A stretch of DNA of 64,000 nucleotides, taken from contig NC_135567.1 of assembly GCF_964340395.1 (NCBI RefSeq), forward strand, positions 6,153,899 through 6,217,898. The letters are read 5' to 3'. This DNA is from Glandiceps talaboti. Its lineage: Eukaryota; Hemichordata; Enteropneusta; Spengelidae. The notes beneath the pieces are model-generated. The model was not told where the DNA came from. It saw only the letters and a program-made list of their open reading frames with translations, and searched no databases. Position 1 is the stretch's first letter. The number at the start of each line of letters is the position of its first letter. Position numbers and translations under genes: made by a program. This document shows positions 45,746 through 57,654 of the stretch, piece after piece.

Positions 45746-46335
45746 TCAAATACGTCAGACGGCCACTCATACACATTTCACCATGCCTATAGCCCTACTG
45801 AACCTAGTTCAGTTGTGCTAAAAATGGTGACTCTCATATATACTGACAGTTGTGCATCAGTACATCCAGTAATGGTTGACAGCAAGTCACATGCAGGTCT
45901 CCCATGTATGCATTTCCCATCAGACTCAAATGCCAAAATGCACATGTACATGGAGAGATTTTCCCACAAAGTGCAACATGGGAAAACAAGTCTAAACAAT
46001 TATTAAGTCAGTGTACTGTGACCAAACTATGACCCACCTACACATCTTAGACATCTCAGATAAATTTAACTTTGACAAAGATTCCTTTAACTTCCTGAAG
46101 GGTGATTGACTGTACTTGTCAAATACACTAAATGATTTGATCATACTACAGCATTGAACCATTCACTGCATGTACAAGTTTCGCAGCCGATTACTTCTGG
46201 TTAAACATTCCTGGCAAAACCTCTTGCAAATTACATGGTTTAGCATTAGGTGTGAACAAACTATATGAAGGGTTAACTCAATATTTATCATGGAGCATTT
46301 CTTGTAGCACTTTATATTTTCTATAATACGGGCAT

Positions 46336-46475
46336 GACCATTTTGATACGGAGGGTAGAAGTGACTATGATATTGATGGGGATGGTACAAGTGACCATTT
46401 TGATACGGAGGGTATAAGTGACTATGATATTGATGGGGATGGTACAAGTGACCATTTTGATGGGGAGGGTACAGA
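46336..46475. repeat. 57-bp tandem repeat, about 2.5 copies
   Basis: GACCATTTTGATACGGAGGG starts at 46336, 46393 and (as GACCATTTTGATGGGG) 46450. The period is a multiple of three, so the minus strand keeps a His/Tyr/Pro-rich frame with a 19-residue repeat (YHPHQYHSHFYPPYQNGH). Confidence 0.9.
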
Positions 46476-47259
46476 ATGCTGACATTACACTATGACAAGG
46501 ATTGCTTTCTATTTAATGTCTACTATTCCTCATTGCACAGATGCATAAATGTGGATATCAAAAAGATGGTCAATTTGATGAGGGGGGGGGGGGGTTAATA
46601 TTAGCAATGCGAAGCTCCGAGGACTGTGAGAGAGTCTATGTCATTGGCTGTTGCAAGTGCTCCATGTACATTCATGGAATGTGATAAACTCGTAAATCAA
46701 AATTGGACACTGACATAAATGTCAACAATGGTCTACCCTTTTCATAGATACAAGATTTCAAACATTATTTGTGTTTTCTGCATAAAGCTTATGGAATATT
46801 CTAAATTATTTTCATCTGATTTGATATTTGTACAGGATAAAATCATAACTTATGCAAATTAGCATTAATCATGCAAGCCACTCCCACCAAAAGCTATTCA
46901 GCTCTAAGTTGCAGCCTGAAAATGCAACACAGTAAATTGCAAAACATTTGCTTCACTACCTTTTGAGATGTCAGTGGAACAAAATTTCTGCACAGACACA
47001 CAGACATAGAGCAAGGCAGTTGCATGATATCAGCTCCCATACGGGAGCTAAAAACAACTTGTCCATTCCATTACCACCGTGGAAATTTTAAAAGCTCCAC
47101 CCAAGAAACGGCATTGGGATACACACATACATACACAAGCGTATTATTTCACAGAAGTGAGATAATTATGGCCATTTGCCTTTAAATCATTCATACCAAT
47201 ATTTTGGGGACAACCAGATGAAATGGATATTGAACTTACATACATTTCAATTCTTGTCA

Positions 47260-47548
47260 CTGAATACACATGGTGTACATTTTGTACATGGCTAAGGTGT
47301 ATTCTGGCAATTCACATTAAAGGGGAACACAACTCCTGAAAATACAAACATTTCCATAAATTAAAGTTTGGTTGCTAGGGAACCATTCCATGATTTTGTA
47401 TCACCTGCATGACATGTAATTTCAGAAATACACCAAGTTTAAGTTCCGATCTATAAACATAATTTTATAGTTTTTTTCTAAGGACCACTATATCTTCTGA
47501 GTAAACTAATTTAATTCTTCATGACTGAAAATGAATGAAAACAGAGAG
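47260..47548 (-). repeat. Right arm of the large inverted repeat
   Basis: Partner of 45455-45745, in opposite orientation. Confidence 0.85.
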
Positions 47549-48186
47549 TGATTTAGAGAGTCAAATTCCTTCGCAAAGTAGGCAAAAACACAATAAAATA
47601 TACTCCCTTTCTACCTAAATATTTCTGTATTGAGTATAGGGCAAACATGTGAACCATGGAAAATGTTTTCTTAAAACCAGCCTGGCATTCTGTTTGTGAC
47701 TCGATTCAGCCCACTGAGTTTGCCTTTCATTCAATCCAATCCATTCAATAATTTACTGAAGTTACATAATAGTCTGATACCTCTATATAGTTATTGACAT
47801 TTTTGTATCACCTGACTTGTGAAAGGGGACTATCATTCCCTGACCCCCCCCCCCCCCCCTTCATAGTTTCATATAATAAATTTTCAAATTAAGTGGTACA
47901 TCATGAATAATACCTATAGTTCAGAAGTTTGTATTCCAACAATGTGTGTAAGACCCAAAATCTATGGTCTTACCCAAAATCTATAGTCTTGCCCAAATGG
48001 GAGGTACTAGTATTCAGTTTAAATCTGGTTAACTCAATACTTTCACTTACATGTTAATTATGATGGTACATGTATATATTCAAACTGTGTCATAAATTGA
48101 AATATGAAAACAAATACACATATTTAATATGCATCTTGGTGAGAAATTATCAGTACTACATTGTTGATGTGTAACTGTTATTATAT

Positions 48187-48390
48187 GTGTAATAATACGC
48201 CTCCTGCTCTCCGTTATACCAGAAAAATTACCTCTCGCAGCAAGATATGGAACGGTATTTGGCAAATAACATATACATATATGTGTAATAATACACCTCC
48301 TGCTCTCCGTTATACCAGAAAAATTACCTCTCGCAGCAAGATATGGAACGGTATTTGGCAAATAACATATACATATATGTGTAATAATAC
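48187..48390. repeat. 96-bp tandem duplication, 2.1 copies
   Basis: GTGTAATAATACGCCTCCTG begins at 48187, 48283 (one base different) and 48379 (partial). Copies are almost identical, so the duplication is recent. Confidence 0.93.
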
Positions 48391-48472
48391 GCAGACAGTA
48401 TGCAGATGAAAGTATCCAAATTACAATTGCAAAAATGAGTATCTTGTGTTGACCTTTGACCTAATTATCAAT

Positions 48473-48605
48473 AAATAGCAGGCTAATAGCTAGCTACAAC
48501 CTATTCAATATTGGCCATAAATAGCAGGCTAATAGCTAGCTACAACCTATTCAATATTGGCCATAAATAGCAGCCTAATAGCTAGCTACAACCAGTGTGT
48601 GAACT
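48473..48605. repeat. 46-bp tandem repeat, about 2.8 copies
   Basis: AAATAGCAGGCTAATAGC starts at 48473, 48519 and 48565. It contains the self-complementary TAGCTAGCTA. Confidence 0.93.
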
Positions 48606-48609
48606 TAAG

Positions 48610-50475
48610 GGAAAATGACTACCGGTCATAAGGACCGACATGTAGCAAATGCTGCTGGTCCTTAAGGAAAACTGCTGGTCTATACTCAATGCAGTTCACG
48701 TTCATGACCTGTATCTACACCACCCCCCCCCCTCATTTACAGATTAAATGATTTTGAACTTTAATATGATACAACATATCTTTAGATATAAAAGTAAAAG
48801 AGAGTACAACGAATTGTTCACTATCCACTATTATTTCATAAAATTTCCACTCACAGAGTCAACAAATAACTTGGGAGTAAATTTTGGATTCACAAGCAAG
48901 TACTTTTTGACTCTGTGAGTAGAGGTTTTCATTTGTAACTATGAACCCAGAGACTATGAATATTCATTCTCGCATGATCTGTTCCTATAGACTATAGTGG
49001 TCTGAGACTGAATGCATTCATTCCACCATAGAAATACATATCCATAGATTGTAGATAATATGGGTGAATGAATCATTAAATATGCATTATCTGCAATCTC
49101 TAAGAGATCACAGTCATCTCTTTCCTCTCTGTATTATTCACTAAATTCTGAATCACATAATCCAAAGTCAGATTCATCGTATATGGCAACAGCTGATGTA
49201 GCTTTCCAACTCTTAGCGATCGTAGACCCACAAATTCATCATAGCAGAAGGTTTTGTCGCATAACTATCCCTCTTGAAAACTGTGTATTTGCTTTATTTC
49301 AATTTCTATCCACACAGTGACACGTAGTGGTTTCGTCTTCCTTCAGTCTTTACAAATATGTACAGAAGGGCCACCCCCCCCCCCCCTCATAAAGCCCTAC
49401 CCGTATACCCTACCGTGGTGTATTGAGTATCGTCACTGGTTGTTTGTGTAAGAAATCTGACCATGATGAAGAGAAATATCAGGGCTAAACATGTCTTACA
49501 GTGCAGAACGAGTTTTTTTTTTTACGTAGGAACGTGATATGGTAACTGTACTGTAATGTGTCATCCACTATGAACCCGTGTTTGGCATGATGCAGTAATT
49601 TTCCGGATACAACAATGGCAACAAAAATGCAATATTTCTAAGTTTTTACGTTGATTACAACATGACAGTACGTACATCATCATATGAATCAAATTGAAAG
49701 CAATCAGACTACGCATATTTTACTGTTTTTGCAAAAAAAAACACTACCGTACTGAAGATATTTTACGAAGTGTACCTGCCTTCTTTATTAGTTAAAACGC
49801 AATTTTCAGAGTAGTTTATATGTTTTCCGTCAGTTTGTTTTGATCATGGCCACACACATGGGGAAATCCGGTAACATTTACCGGCTTTAATACCAGGCAG
49901 CTTTAAAAAAAACAGTGTCTATTTCGTCTTCTTCTTCGGAAGCTCATTAAATATCGCCACATACTTTATAAATTCAACGTGGAACTGTCTCAAGCACGTT
50001 AAAAGTTTCATACACTTCGAACAGTAAACTTTACAACAATGATTAAATGATTACGATATCATGGTGGAAAAAGACGCATGTGCTGAATGCGTAAAATGGG
50101 TCTGAATGTCTTAGACATTCTGATTAGACAAGACAAAAATAATTAGAGAAATTCAGCCAACCATGTGTTTGCTAACATAATTTCATACAGTAAATGCTGT
50201 ATGCTACGTCATATGTAGACATGATATCAACATTGACAACAACACAGAACGAGCTAGCTCTGTGTCGCTTGACTTGAACGAGATGTCGAGAGTAAAATAG
50301 GTAACACAAGATCAGATTCATGTAGGTGAAATTGGATATATCTTTGAATAAATGTTATTATTTAGTCCAAATTTCAGTCGGTCATAAGGACCGATACGTT
50401 GTTGTAATTCTGAAAAACTGTCGGTCCGAACGGAAATCTGTTGGTCTCTGGCCGAAGGACCGGCGTTAATTTCGC
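48610..50475. other. No gene recognised; diverged direct repeats at both edges
   Basis: GGTCATAAGGACCGA-containing blocks with CTGNCGGTCC-like continuations occur at 48.61-48.70 and 50.37-50.48 kb in the same orientation. The sequence between, especially 49.2-50.3 kb, is less repetitive and has more CG words, but no exon was supported. Confidence 0.4.
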
Positions 50476-50803
50476 ACGCTGAATTTATCATGTCTTATTA
50501 TGTTCAGAGCTTCTCTGTTTATGTTCAAAACTTTCGCGCAAATATTTTTCGGATGAATGATAGTCAATAAACTATTCTGCGACACATGATTTTTACTTCT
50601 TCCAATTGAATTGGTCAGTTCAGGATTTTATGATATGTACAAATTTCAACAAAATGATTATATCTAATGAGTACTATTAGAATGGATAAATTAATACTGA
50701 ATATTACAATGTACTTGTTTACTGAAATTGTGAGTCATCTTGACCATGAATCATACTAATGTCTAATTTCTAGACATCATAGAATGGATTTATTATTGAG
50801 AAG

Positions 50804-50820
50804 AGTTTAGTTTAGTTTAG

Positions 50821-50851
<31 letters not shown>

Positions 50852-50970
50852 TCAGTAAAACAACAAGATCGACAGTACAGATATACAAATAAAAACTGGT
50901 ACAAATGGTCGAATTACTTGGATAACCCACAAAGTCAAAGACTTGTTTCCACTGGGGTCCATAAGAGAGC
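50804..50970 (-). mobile_element. 3' end of a LINE with (TAAAC)n tail
   Basis: On the minus strand a segment ending TTGTTTTACTGAAATAAA runs into about eight CTAAA units. A short pentanucleotide 3' repeat with an ATAAA-containing end is typical of CR1/jockey-group LINEs. Only the 3' untranslated end is left. Confidence 0.6.
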
Positions 50971-51301
50971 CATCATTATTTAAGGCCGGGGGATGGGGGG
51001 GGGGTGTCGTATGATTTGGAAAATCCAAAACTTTAGTCCCCCCCCTTCAGTGTCTATGTTTACTTCAATTCAATGATAACAGCACCTGTAACTTTTTTTT
51101 AGCTGATCAGATTTTAGCAGGTGGCATCAGACAGTAGTAATTACAATTATAATGAAGCCTTCCAATGTTGCCATAAATGTCTTATCAATGTCTTGGACAT
51201 ATAAAGAAGTCAAAGCACTCTCATATCGACAGTTTCTTCAATGTTGTTAAAGAGCAATGTCAGTACTAAAAGTGTGGGAAGAGATTGGAGAAATGCTTTT
51301 G

Positions 51302-51480
51302 TGTAATGGGATTAGAATATCAGCTATTAGTAATTCAAGTGAGCAGTGGAAAAAGCCTAAAGTAGAAGATCAGAGATGCCTTGGAATTTTTTTATGTAAT
51401 GGGATTGGAAAAGCAACTATTGGTAATTCAAGTGAGCAATGGAAAAAGCCTAAAGGAGAAGATCACTGCTTAGACAAAGC
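51302..51480. repeat. 93-bp tandem duplication
   Basis: TGTAATGGGATT and AATTCAAGTGAGCA(G/A)TGG occur twice, 93 bp apart. A reading frame through both (31-residue repeat with SNSSEQWKKPK) continues into the following GT microsatellite and so is unlikely to be a gene. Confidence 0.85.
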
Positions 51481-51559
51481 AGAGATAGATAAATTTGAAC
51501 GGTTGACTCCAGCATATGTAAATACACTGGATGGATGGACAAAAACATTAAGGATATAC

Positions 51560-51662
<103 letters not shown>

Positions 51663-51752
51663 GTTGGATGGATGGGAAACATAATAAAACCTCTGAATAT
51701 ATGAATGTATAGAATATGAAGCTAAAGTTGTATATAATTTCCTTGAAACTAC

Positions 51753-52146
51753 AAATGAATCACACACCAACAAAAAAAAGACTACTAACTTTAAGTTTTC
51801 GAACAACATATTAAATTTCCAGACGTCAATGTAAATCATTAGTGACAGAATTGAAGTGGAGCAAAACTGAAGGCAATACAAGTTTCTGGAGAGTCTTTAT
51901 ATACTAGTAGTTTTATATCACCTACCAAATTTTGGGTTTTCAGAGAAACAAATGAATCACACACCAACAAAAAAAGACTACTAACTTTAAGTTTTCGAAC
52001 AACATATTAAATTTCCAGACGTCAATGTAAATCATTAGTGACAGAATTGAAGTGGAGCAAAACTGAAGGCAATACAAGTTTCAGGAGAGTCTTTATATAG
52101 TTTTATATCACCTACCAAATTTTGGGTTTTCAGAGAAACAGCAAGT
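51753..52146. repeat. 197-bp tandem duplication
   Basis: AAATGAATCACACACCAACA starts at 51753 and 51950; the two units are nearly identical through CCAAATTTTGGGTTTTCAGA, apart from small indels in an A tract and near TACTAGTAG. A recent duplication. Confidence 0.95.
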
Positions 52147-52535
52147 TTGAGGTTTGCTATTTGAATGGCTTCTTTTCTTACGAGTCACAGCCAGGGTATC
52201 TAGCATATTTAAATATTCAGTAGATGCACATTGAACATTCTTGACCATTGATATGAAGGAAACAGACACTTATTTCAAAATGAATTTAATGAATATTTAA
52301 ATATGCTGACTACCAATAAGCAAATGCCCATAGAAAATTAAGCCCTGCAAATGCGAAGCCTCACTCTCTGTTTTACTGAAATTATGCATTATATAGGTTG
52401 TGTAAAACCAAATTATCATTCTCCAGAATATTTAACCAATGTAAATACCTGTATTTTCTTAGTTGTGTCCCCTCTTCAGCTGATGACATTTTGTTGATTT
52501 ATGATCATAATGTGTATTAGATTAGATATTATGTT

Positions 52536-52567
52536 TAGCACAACTGAACTTAGGTCTGTCTGTCTGG

Positions 52568-52606
<39 letters not shown>

Positions 52607-53141
52607 CAACTTAAAGTCAAAAACCGCTGGACTGATTACCATATTTGGTGGGTGTATTACCATGGGTGTCTAGTTGGGAAATTGTTCAAATCAAAATGAT
52701 CTTACCACCGGTGTATGATTTTGGTCAAAAAAACATATCTTAAAAGGTATTTGGTCAGTGAGACTGACACTTGGTGAGTTGTTTCTAGAAGTGTTATCCT
52801 GCAGATTTTCTTCAAAATATTGTGACACAATTGACCCTAGAAACCATGACCACGCCCTTAGTAACAACCAAATGGCAGTATATGGTGGTCAAATAACAAC
52901 ATCATCTTTGGTCAAATAACATCATTTGGTAAGCAAGTGTGTAAGCATCCGAAAAATGTATGCAAATATGTCTAACAATATGACCACGCCCATGGTAACA
53001 GCCAAATGATTGCCTATATTGCAAAGATAACAACAGGGTTGGAGAGGCAAGTTGATAATCATTCAGCAAATAAACAACTATACCTAGTATGTATCAGTGT
53101 GTGGATAACATTTGTAAAAAAAAAACTGTACAGTTGTGCTA
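52536..53141 (-). mobile_element. TAGCACAACTG-family TIR repeat, shortened complete copy
   Basis: Both termini are visible: TAGCACAACTGAACTTAG at the left and CTGTACAGTTGTGCTA at the right. It contains the microsatellite, the unique right-hand region and only two to three monomers, so it is an internally shorter member. It helps define the family ends. Confidence 0.82.
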
Positions 53142-53374
53142 CAATGCCATTGGCACTATTGTTATGTATGTGATTTATATTAATGAGATCCTGTATTGCC
53201 TACTGTAATTGCTACAATCCTAAAGCTATTAGACTACATTGACTACTTACTAAAATAATTTCAAATTATGCACATATACCATGTAAGACCAAATACAATG
53301 TCAGTAAGTCATTTACTAAATTTGGTTATGATAGAAAACTGATTCCTCAATAACATGTTATATCTTTTTTGCAG

Positions 53375-54660
53375 AAGAGGTCAAGCATGTCCCCACATTG
53401 GTGCTTTGCTGTTTTTGCTAGCTGAGATTATTGCTTGTGGACATGAGACTCTTCCAGATGATGCCTCCTGCACAGATGTCTTGTGCCCAGTGGCCATTAC
53501 CCCAAAACAGCACATGTAACACCTAAAACCATGTGGGATGTGGAGATAAAGAAATTCTCTGTCAACAGAACATCAAATACAAAGGACTATGCACCACAAG
53601 TTGCTCCACAATTGAAGCCTGAAGAAAATTATCAGCGAGTGCTTAAACTGGTATATGATGTTCAAAATGCAAACAAACAATCAGCAATGCCACCTGTTGT
53701 GAAAAAAGTAGATGTTAATCATTTTCATGTTGACCATTTACATTTACCAGAACCCACTATTGTGACAGACATGCCAGAACATTGTCATGAGTTTGACATC
53801 CTATTTTGTTACGAGAAATCAATTGTGGCCTATCCATTACCAGTGTACAAGCGCCATCATCAGAATGGTTTGATCAGAGAAAAGGAACAATTACAGGAAG
53901 TAAAGTATACAGAATCATAAAACAGATCCACACAAGATAGTGAAAGACATTATTCAATATGAATTAGATTCAAATCTGAACACTAGTATTCCATCAGTAG
54001 CCTGGGGAATAAAAAATGAAGACAAAGCTGTCAAACAGTATATCAGTGATCTAAGTACAAAATGCAAGGATGTAAAGTTCACCAGACCAGGTTTACTTGT
54101 TTATTATACCAGGTTTACTTGTTTATTATACCAGGTTTACTTGTTTATTATACCAGGTTTACTTGTTCATTATACCAGGTTTACTTGTTTATTATACCAG
54201 GTTTACTTGTTCATTATACCAGGTTTACTTGTTCATTACACCAGGTTTACTTGTTCATGATACACACCCATATATTAGAGTTAGTCTTGATAGGATTATT
54301 ATCTGCTCATGTCATGGCAAAAAGCTAGTGGAAGTGAAATGTTCCTATTTTTATCGTAATCAGTACTTGATGGATATTGTGAAACAAGGTAAACTTGACT
54401 ATGTCCATGTGGTTGACAATAAAATCTTTGTAAAGAAAGGGTAGTCTCGGGGCTATTTTGAGCAAATAACTCTTCAGTTAGCACTGTCAAAGGTAACTAG
54501 ACCTGAAATGCTTGTCTGGTCAAAAGTGGGATACATTGTTATTCCAGTTCAATTTGATGAAGTGTACTGAGAGAATACATTTTTTGATGATTACATTGTT
54601 CCGGAAATTCTGACTGAAAGAATCAAATTTGGATGAAAGTGATGTTAATGATTAGTAAAA
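53375..54660 (+). pseudogene. SWIM second half and YqaJ exonuclease domain, copy 2
   Basis: Begins after a strong acceptor (TATCTTTTTTGCAG). The first codons, in the phase left by the 40.73-kb donor, give GRGQACPHIGALLFLLAEII, the CxH half of a SWIM finger, then CTDVLC. After a frameshift comes a linker (HVTPKTMWDVEIKKFS), a further shift near 53.92 kb, then the nuclease: VKDIIQYELDSNLNTSIPS, VAWGIKNEDKAVKQYISDL, TRPGLLV, HDTHPYIRVSLDRI (SPDG-type motif with Asp kept but Pro and Gly changed) and KKLVEVKCSYFYRN (E-x-K kept). The final ITLQLALSK, PVQFDEVY, DDYIVPEILTERI is interrupted by a TGA. A 22-bp minisatellite splits the domain after PGLLV. Confidence 0.82.
54087..54258. repeat. 22-bp minisatellite, 8 copies, inside the YqaJ domain
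   Basis: CCAGGTTTACTTGTTNATTA recurs with an exact 22-bp step from 54087 to 54241. The seven extra units add 154 bp, which is not a multiple of three, so the expansion itself shifts the reading frame. The unit includes the codons for PGLLV. Confidence 0.96.
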
Positions 54661-55100
54661 ATTATTGAAATATACTCGTGTCTTTTTTTCTACTTTGAGA
54701 TTTGGGACCCTGAAGAGATGGAAAAATGAGCTGAAGGGAAACACCATACCACTTGGTGAAATAATTGTATATTTGTGTGTCAGCTTTTGAGTTGTAGATG
54801 ACCATGATGACTCATGATTCATTTTTAGCATTCAATGGACAAACTAACAAGATTCAAGTCCATCCAAAGTTCACAAAAATGCATTTATTTCTCCAGGAAT
54901 GGTGTCCCCTTTTCTGGATTGGCACATTTAAAGAGGCATGGTTTGCAACTTCTTTTTTTTTTTTGGGGGGGGGGTTCATTTTGGTTACTTATATGTACCA
55001 CTGACTGTAACTTGTCTAATGGCCAGTAATCCACATGCAAAGCCCATACCCTGTTACCTATTGTATGTTATACCATAACATAATATGACAGACCCCCACG
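54661..55100. other. No gene seen
   Basis: AT-rich downstream sequence with a T tract leading into a G run near 54.95-54.97 kb. Confidence 0.4.
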
Positions 55101-55116
55101 GCTTCACAATGGATGG

Positions 55117-55241
55117 TAGAGCATACACAATTTATTTTCACGAGTGATTCGGTTTATTCTGCCACCGTATTTACACGAGCGATCCTGAAAATACAGCAGA
55201 ATATACCAAGTCACTCATGAAAATAACTTCTGTATGCTCTA
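55117..55241. repeat. Imperfect palindrome, about 46-bp arms
   Basis: Left arm TAGAGCATACACAATTTATT...TTTATTCTGC pairs with the right arm GCAGAATATACC...CTTCTGTATGCTCTA around a 33-nt loop, with roughly six mismatches. It could be a small foldback element or give a hairpin RNA. Confidence 0.85.
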
Positions 55242-55249
55242 GAGCACTA

Positions 55250-56280
55250 ATATTACACTATGGCAAGGATTGTTTTCTTTCTTCCTACTATAAAATTGAT
55301 GTACTGATGCATACATTTTGGTACCTAAGGGAGTGAACACACCATTCCTTGTACATGATGGACGTGTTGAAGGTGATCCTCAAATGTTGTATTACAGTTG
55401 AGTATCTTCAAGAAATAGTTCAACTATGTTGCAATTAAGAATAACCATAGTAGTTCATCATTCGCAGTTAATATCACCAATAAACCTATTCAAAAATCAT
55501 CCCTACAAAACATATTGTACCTGTATAACCCATTGTAATTAGCATTTGGTTACAAAAAAAAATTCTTCATTCCACGAGTTATGAAAATCATGTGTTGCTA
55601 CAGTGGACATTCTTTTAGAAAAGGTTTGAACCAGATTTAAACTGAGTGCCTCAAATAATGGCTAAATCATAGGTTTTTTGTTCCTAAAATGTACATACAT
55701 TGTCGGAATGCAAATATCTGAGTTATAGCTAGCTTGTATGGCGTACAATTATAACTAAACATTAATTATGAAACCTTATGAAATTTGACAAAAATTATCA
55801 ATGAACCATTACGATTATAAACTACATCAATTAAACAATCACGTCTTTACCATCAATGCATGTACTAAACAAGTCTCCATAGGAGATAACCCCCCCCCCT
55901 TCAAATGTGACTAAATGGAGACATGATTTAAAAGAAATTGGTGGCAACAAATGAATAGTACAAAATGTCTGTGACAATGCAGGGAATTGCTAAATGTCAG
56001 TACCTGAACCTGAAGATCCAGATCTAGGTCAAAGGTCAATGTCTAATTTGAATGTCTAATCTTATTTGAATGGGGTTTCTATGTATTACAGATTTTGAGT
56101 TATGATTTTAACTACAAATATGGCTCCATTCGGTGAAAGTGATATGACACCAAAGATAATGCTTGTGTATAATTCCTTTAGGCTATATCCTATTAATGCA
56201 CACTTCAATTCAATAAAGTTTAGTACATACTCCAAACATAACTAATCACACATGTTCTGAAAACTTGATATAACTTTTAG
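55250..56280. other. No gene seen
   Basis: AT-rich. The segment at 55.25-55.32 kb (ATTACACTATGGCAAGGATT) resembles 46.48-46.55 kb, and AACCAGATTTAAACTG near 55.63 kb is the exact inverse of a string at 48.02 kb. These are fragments of unidentified repeats. Confidence 0.4.
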
Positions 56281-57290
56281 TTTCAATCACTCATTTGCAT
56301 AATTAATGATTTTTAGTAATTAAGCTATGCACTCTTCACATACAACCTATGATGTTATCTGTGCCATATACACCATCATTTGGTTGTTTCTATGGAGTAG
56401 TCTTTTTTGCTAAGTAGATTCCCTTTCTTGAATATATATCTATATATATATATGTTGCTATGGATGAGTTCTTGTTGCTAGGCAAACAATGTGTGAGATC
56501 ATTTCATTAATGTTTATTCACTTGCCTAACCATTGTTTTTGCAATATACACCATCACTTGACTTGGTAAAGGTGTGTTCACATTGCTAGGCATATTTCCA
56601 AACATTTTTGAATAATTATTTACTTGCCTACCCATTCCTTCACTTATATTTGCATTACACGGCATCATTGAACTGTAGCTAGGGGAGTGTTTTTTTGCTA
56701 TGCACATTTGCATACATATTTTGATGTTTAGGAGGAGGGCAGGTTGTAATCAAGCCAATTGTGTCCAAATATTTTCAACAATAACTGCAGAATAATACCA
56801 CACCGAGTTTCAACCTCATTAACCACACAGTTTCAAGATATAAGATTTTGACCAAAATTAAGATTTTTAGACCTAATTTGCATATCACTGATGGGATCAT
56901 CATGTTATGAATACAGTTTCATCTAAACCTTCCAAAATCCATTTCCAGTAAATTTCAGCCAAATCTGTCCAGTTTTTTAAAAATGTTTATGCACATGCTA
57001 GTCCGTGCTAGGTATATGTGCTCATTCACTGAATGATTATCCAGTTGCCTATCCAACCCTGTTGTTACTAATGCAATATATGCAATCATTTGACTGTTGC
57101 TATGGGCGTGGTCATGTTGCTATACATATTTGCATACATTTTAAAAATATTTGGTCACTTGTCTATGAATCCCTGATGTATCTTTGTAATATACGTGGTC
57201 ATTAAGCAGTTGCTATGGGTGTGGTCTTGTTGCTAGGCACATTTACATACATTTTTTGAATTTTTGACATCCATATATGCATCAGCTCAA
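56281..57290 (+). repeat. TAGCACAACTG-family copies, diverged
   Basis: An older cluster: monomers at 56.34-56.72 kb, the right-hand unique region at 56.75-56.97 kb, then the start of another copy (monomers at 57.0-57.28 kb with GTTGCTATGGGCGTGGTCAT). Termini were not found. Confidence 0.7.
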
Positions 57291-57654
57291 AAAAACTGTC
57301 AAATGACACATTTTTTATTTTCAACACTTTAAAAGCTAAAGCATCACATGAAGGATGCAAACAACTGTGACAAAGTTATGACTGTCAGTTAACAAGTATG
57401 CAAGTCAAAATCAATTGTTGAACACAACTTAAATATGTTTGTATTCTTCCAAATATTTCTTTCTTGCAGTAATCTAACACAGGATTTCAGTTACACTATG
57501 TTTAAAGCTATTAGATATAACTGACAAAATTATCTATTATAACATCTTTGTAAAAGACAGTAACAAACTATTGGAAAAGGTACAAGTACTGGATGCAGCT
57601 TTTATCAAAAGAGAAAAACATTTTTGAAAAGAATCAACAGCTGTGACCCTGTTA

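Noticed and set aside
48080-48409. Overlapping frames on both strands with repeated YLAARGNFSGITESRR
   Set aside because: They arise from the 96-bp tandem duplication, whose length keeps any frame open; no domain is present.
50804-50852. (TTTAG)n as telomeric or interstitial telomere repeat
   Set aside because: The unit is not a known telomere repeat, and on the minus strand it forms the tail of a LINE 3' end.
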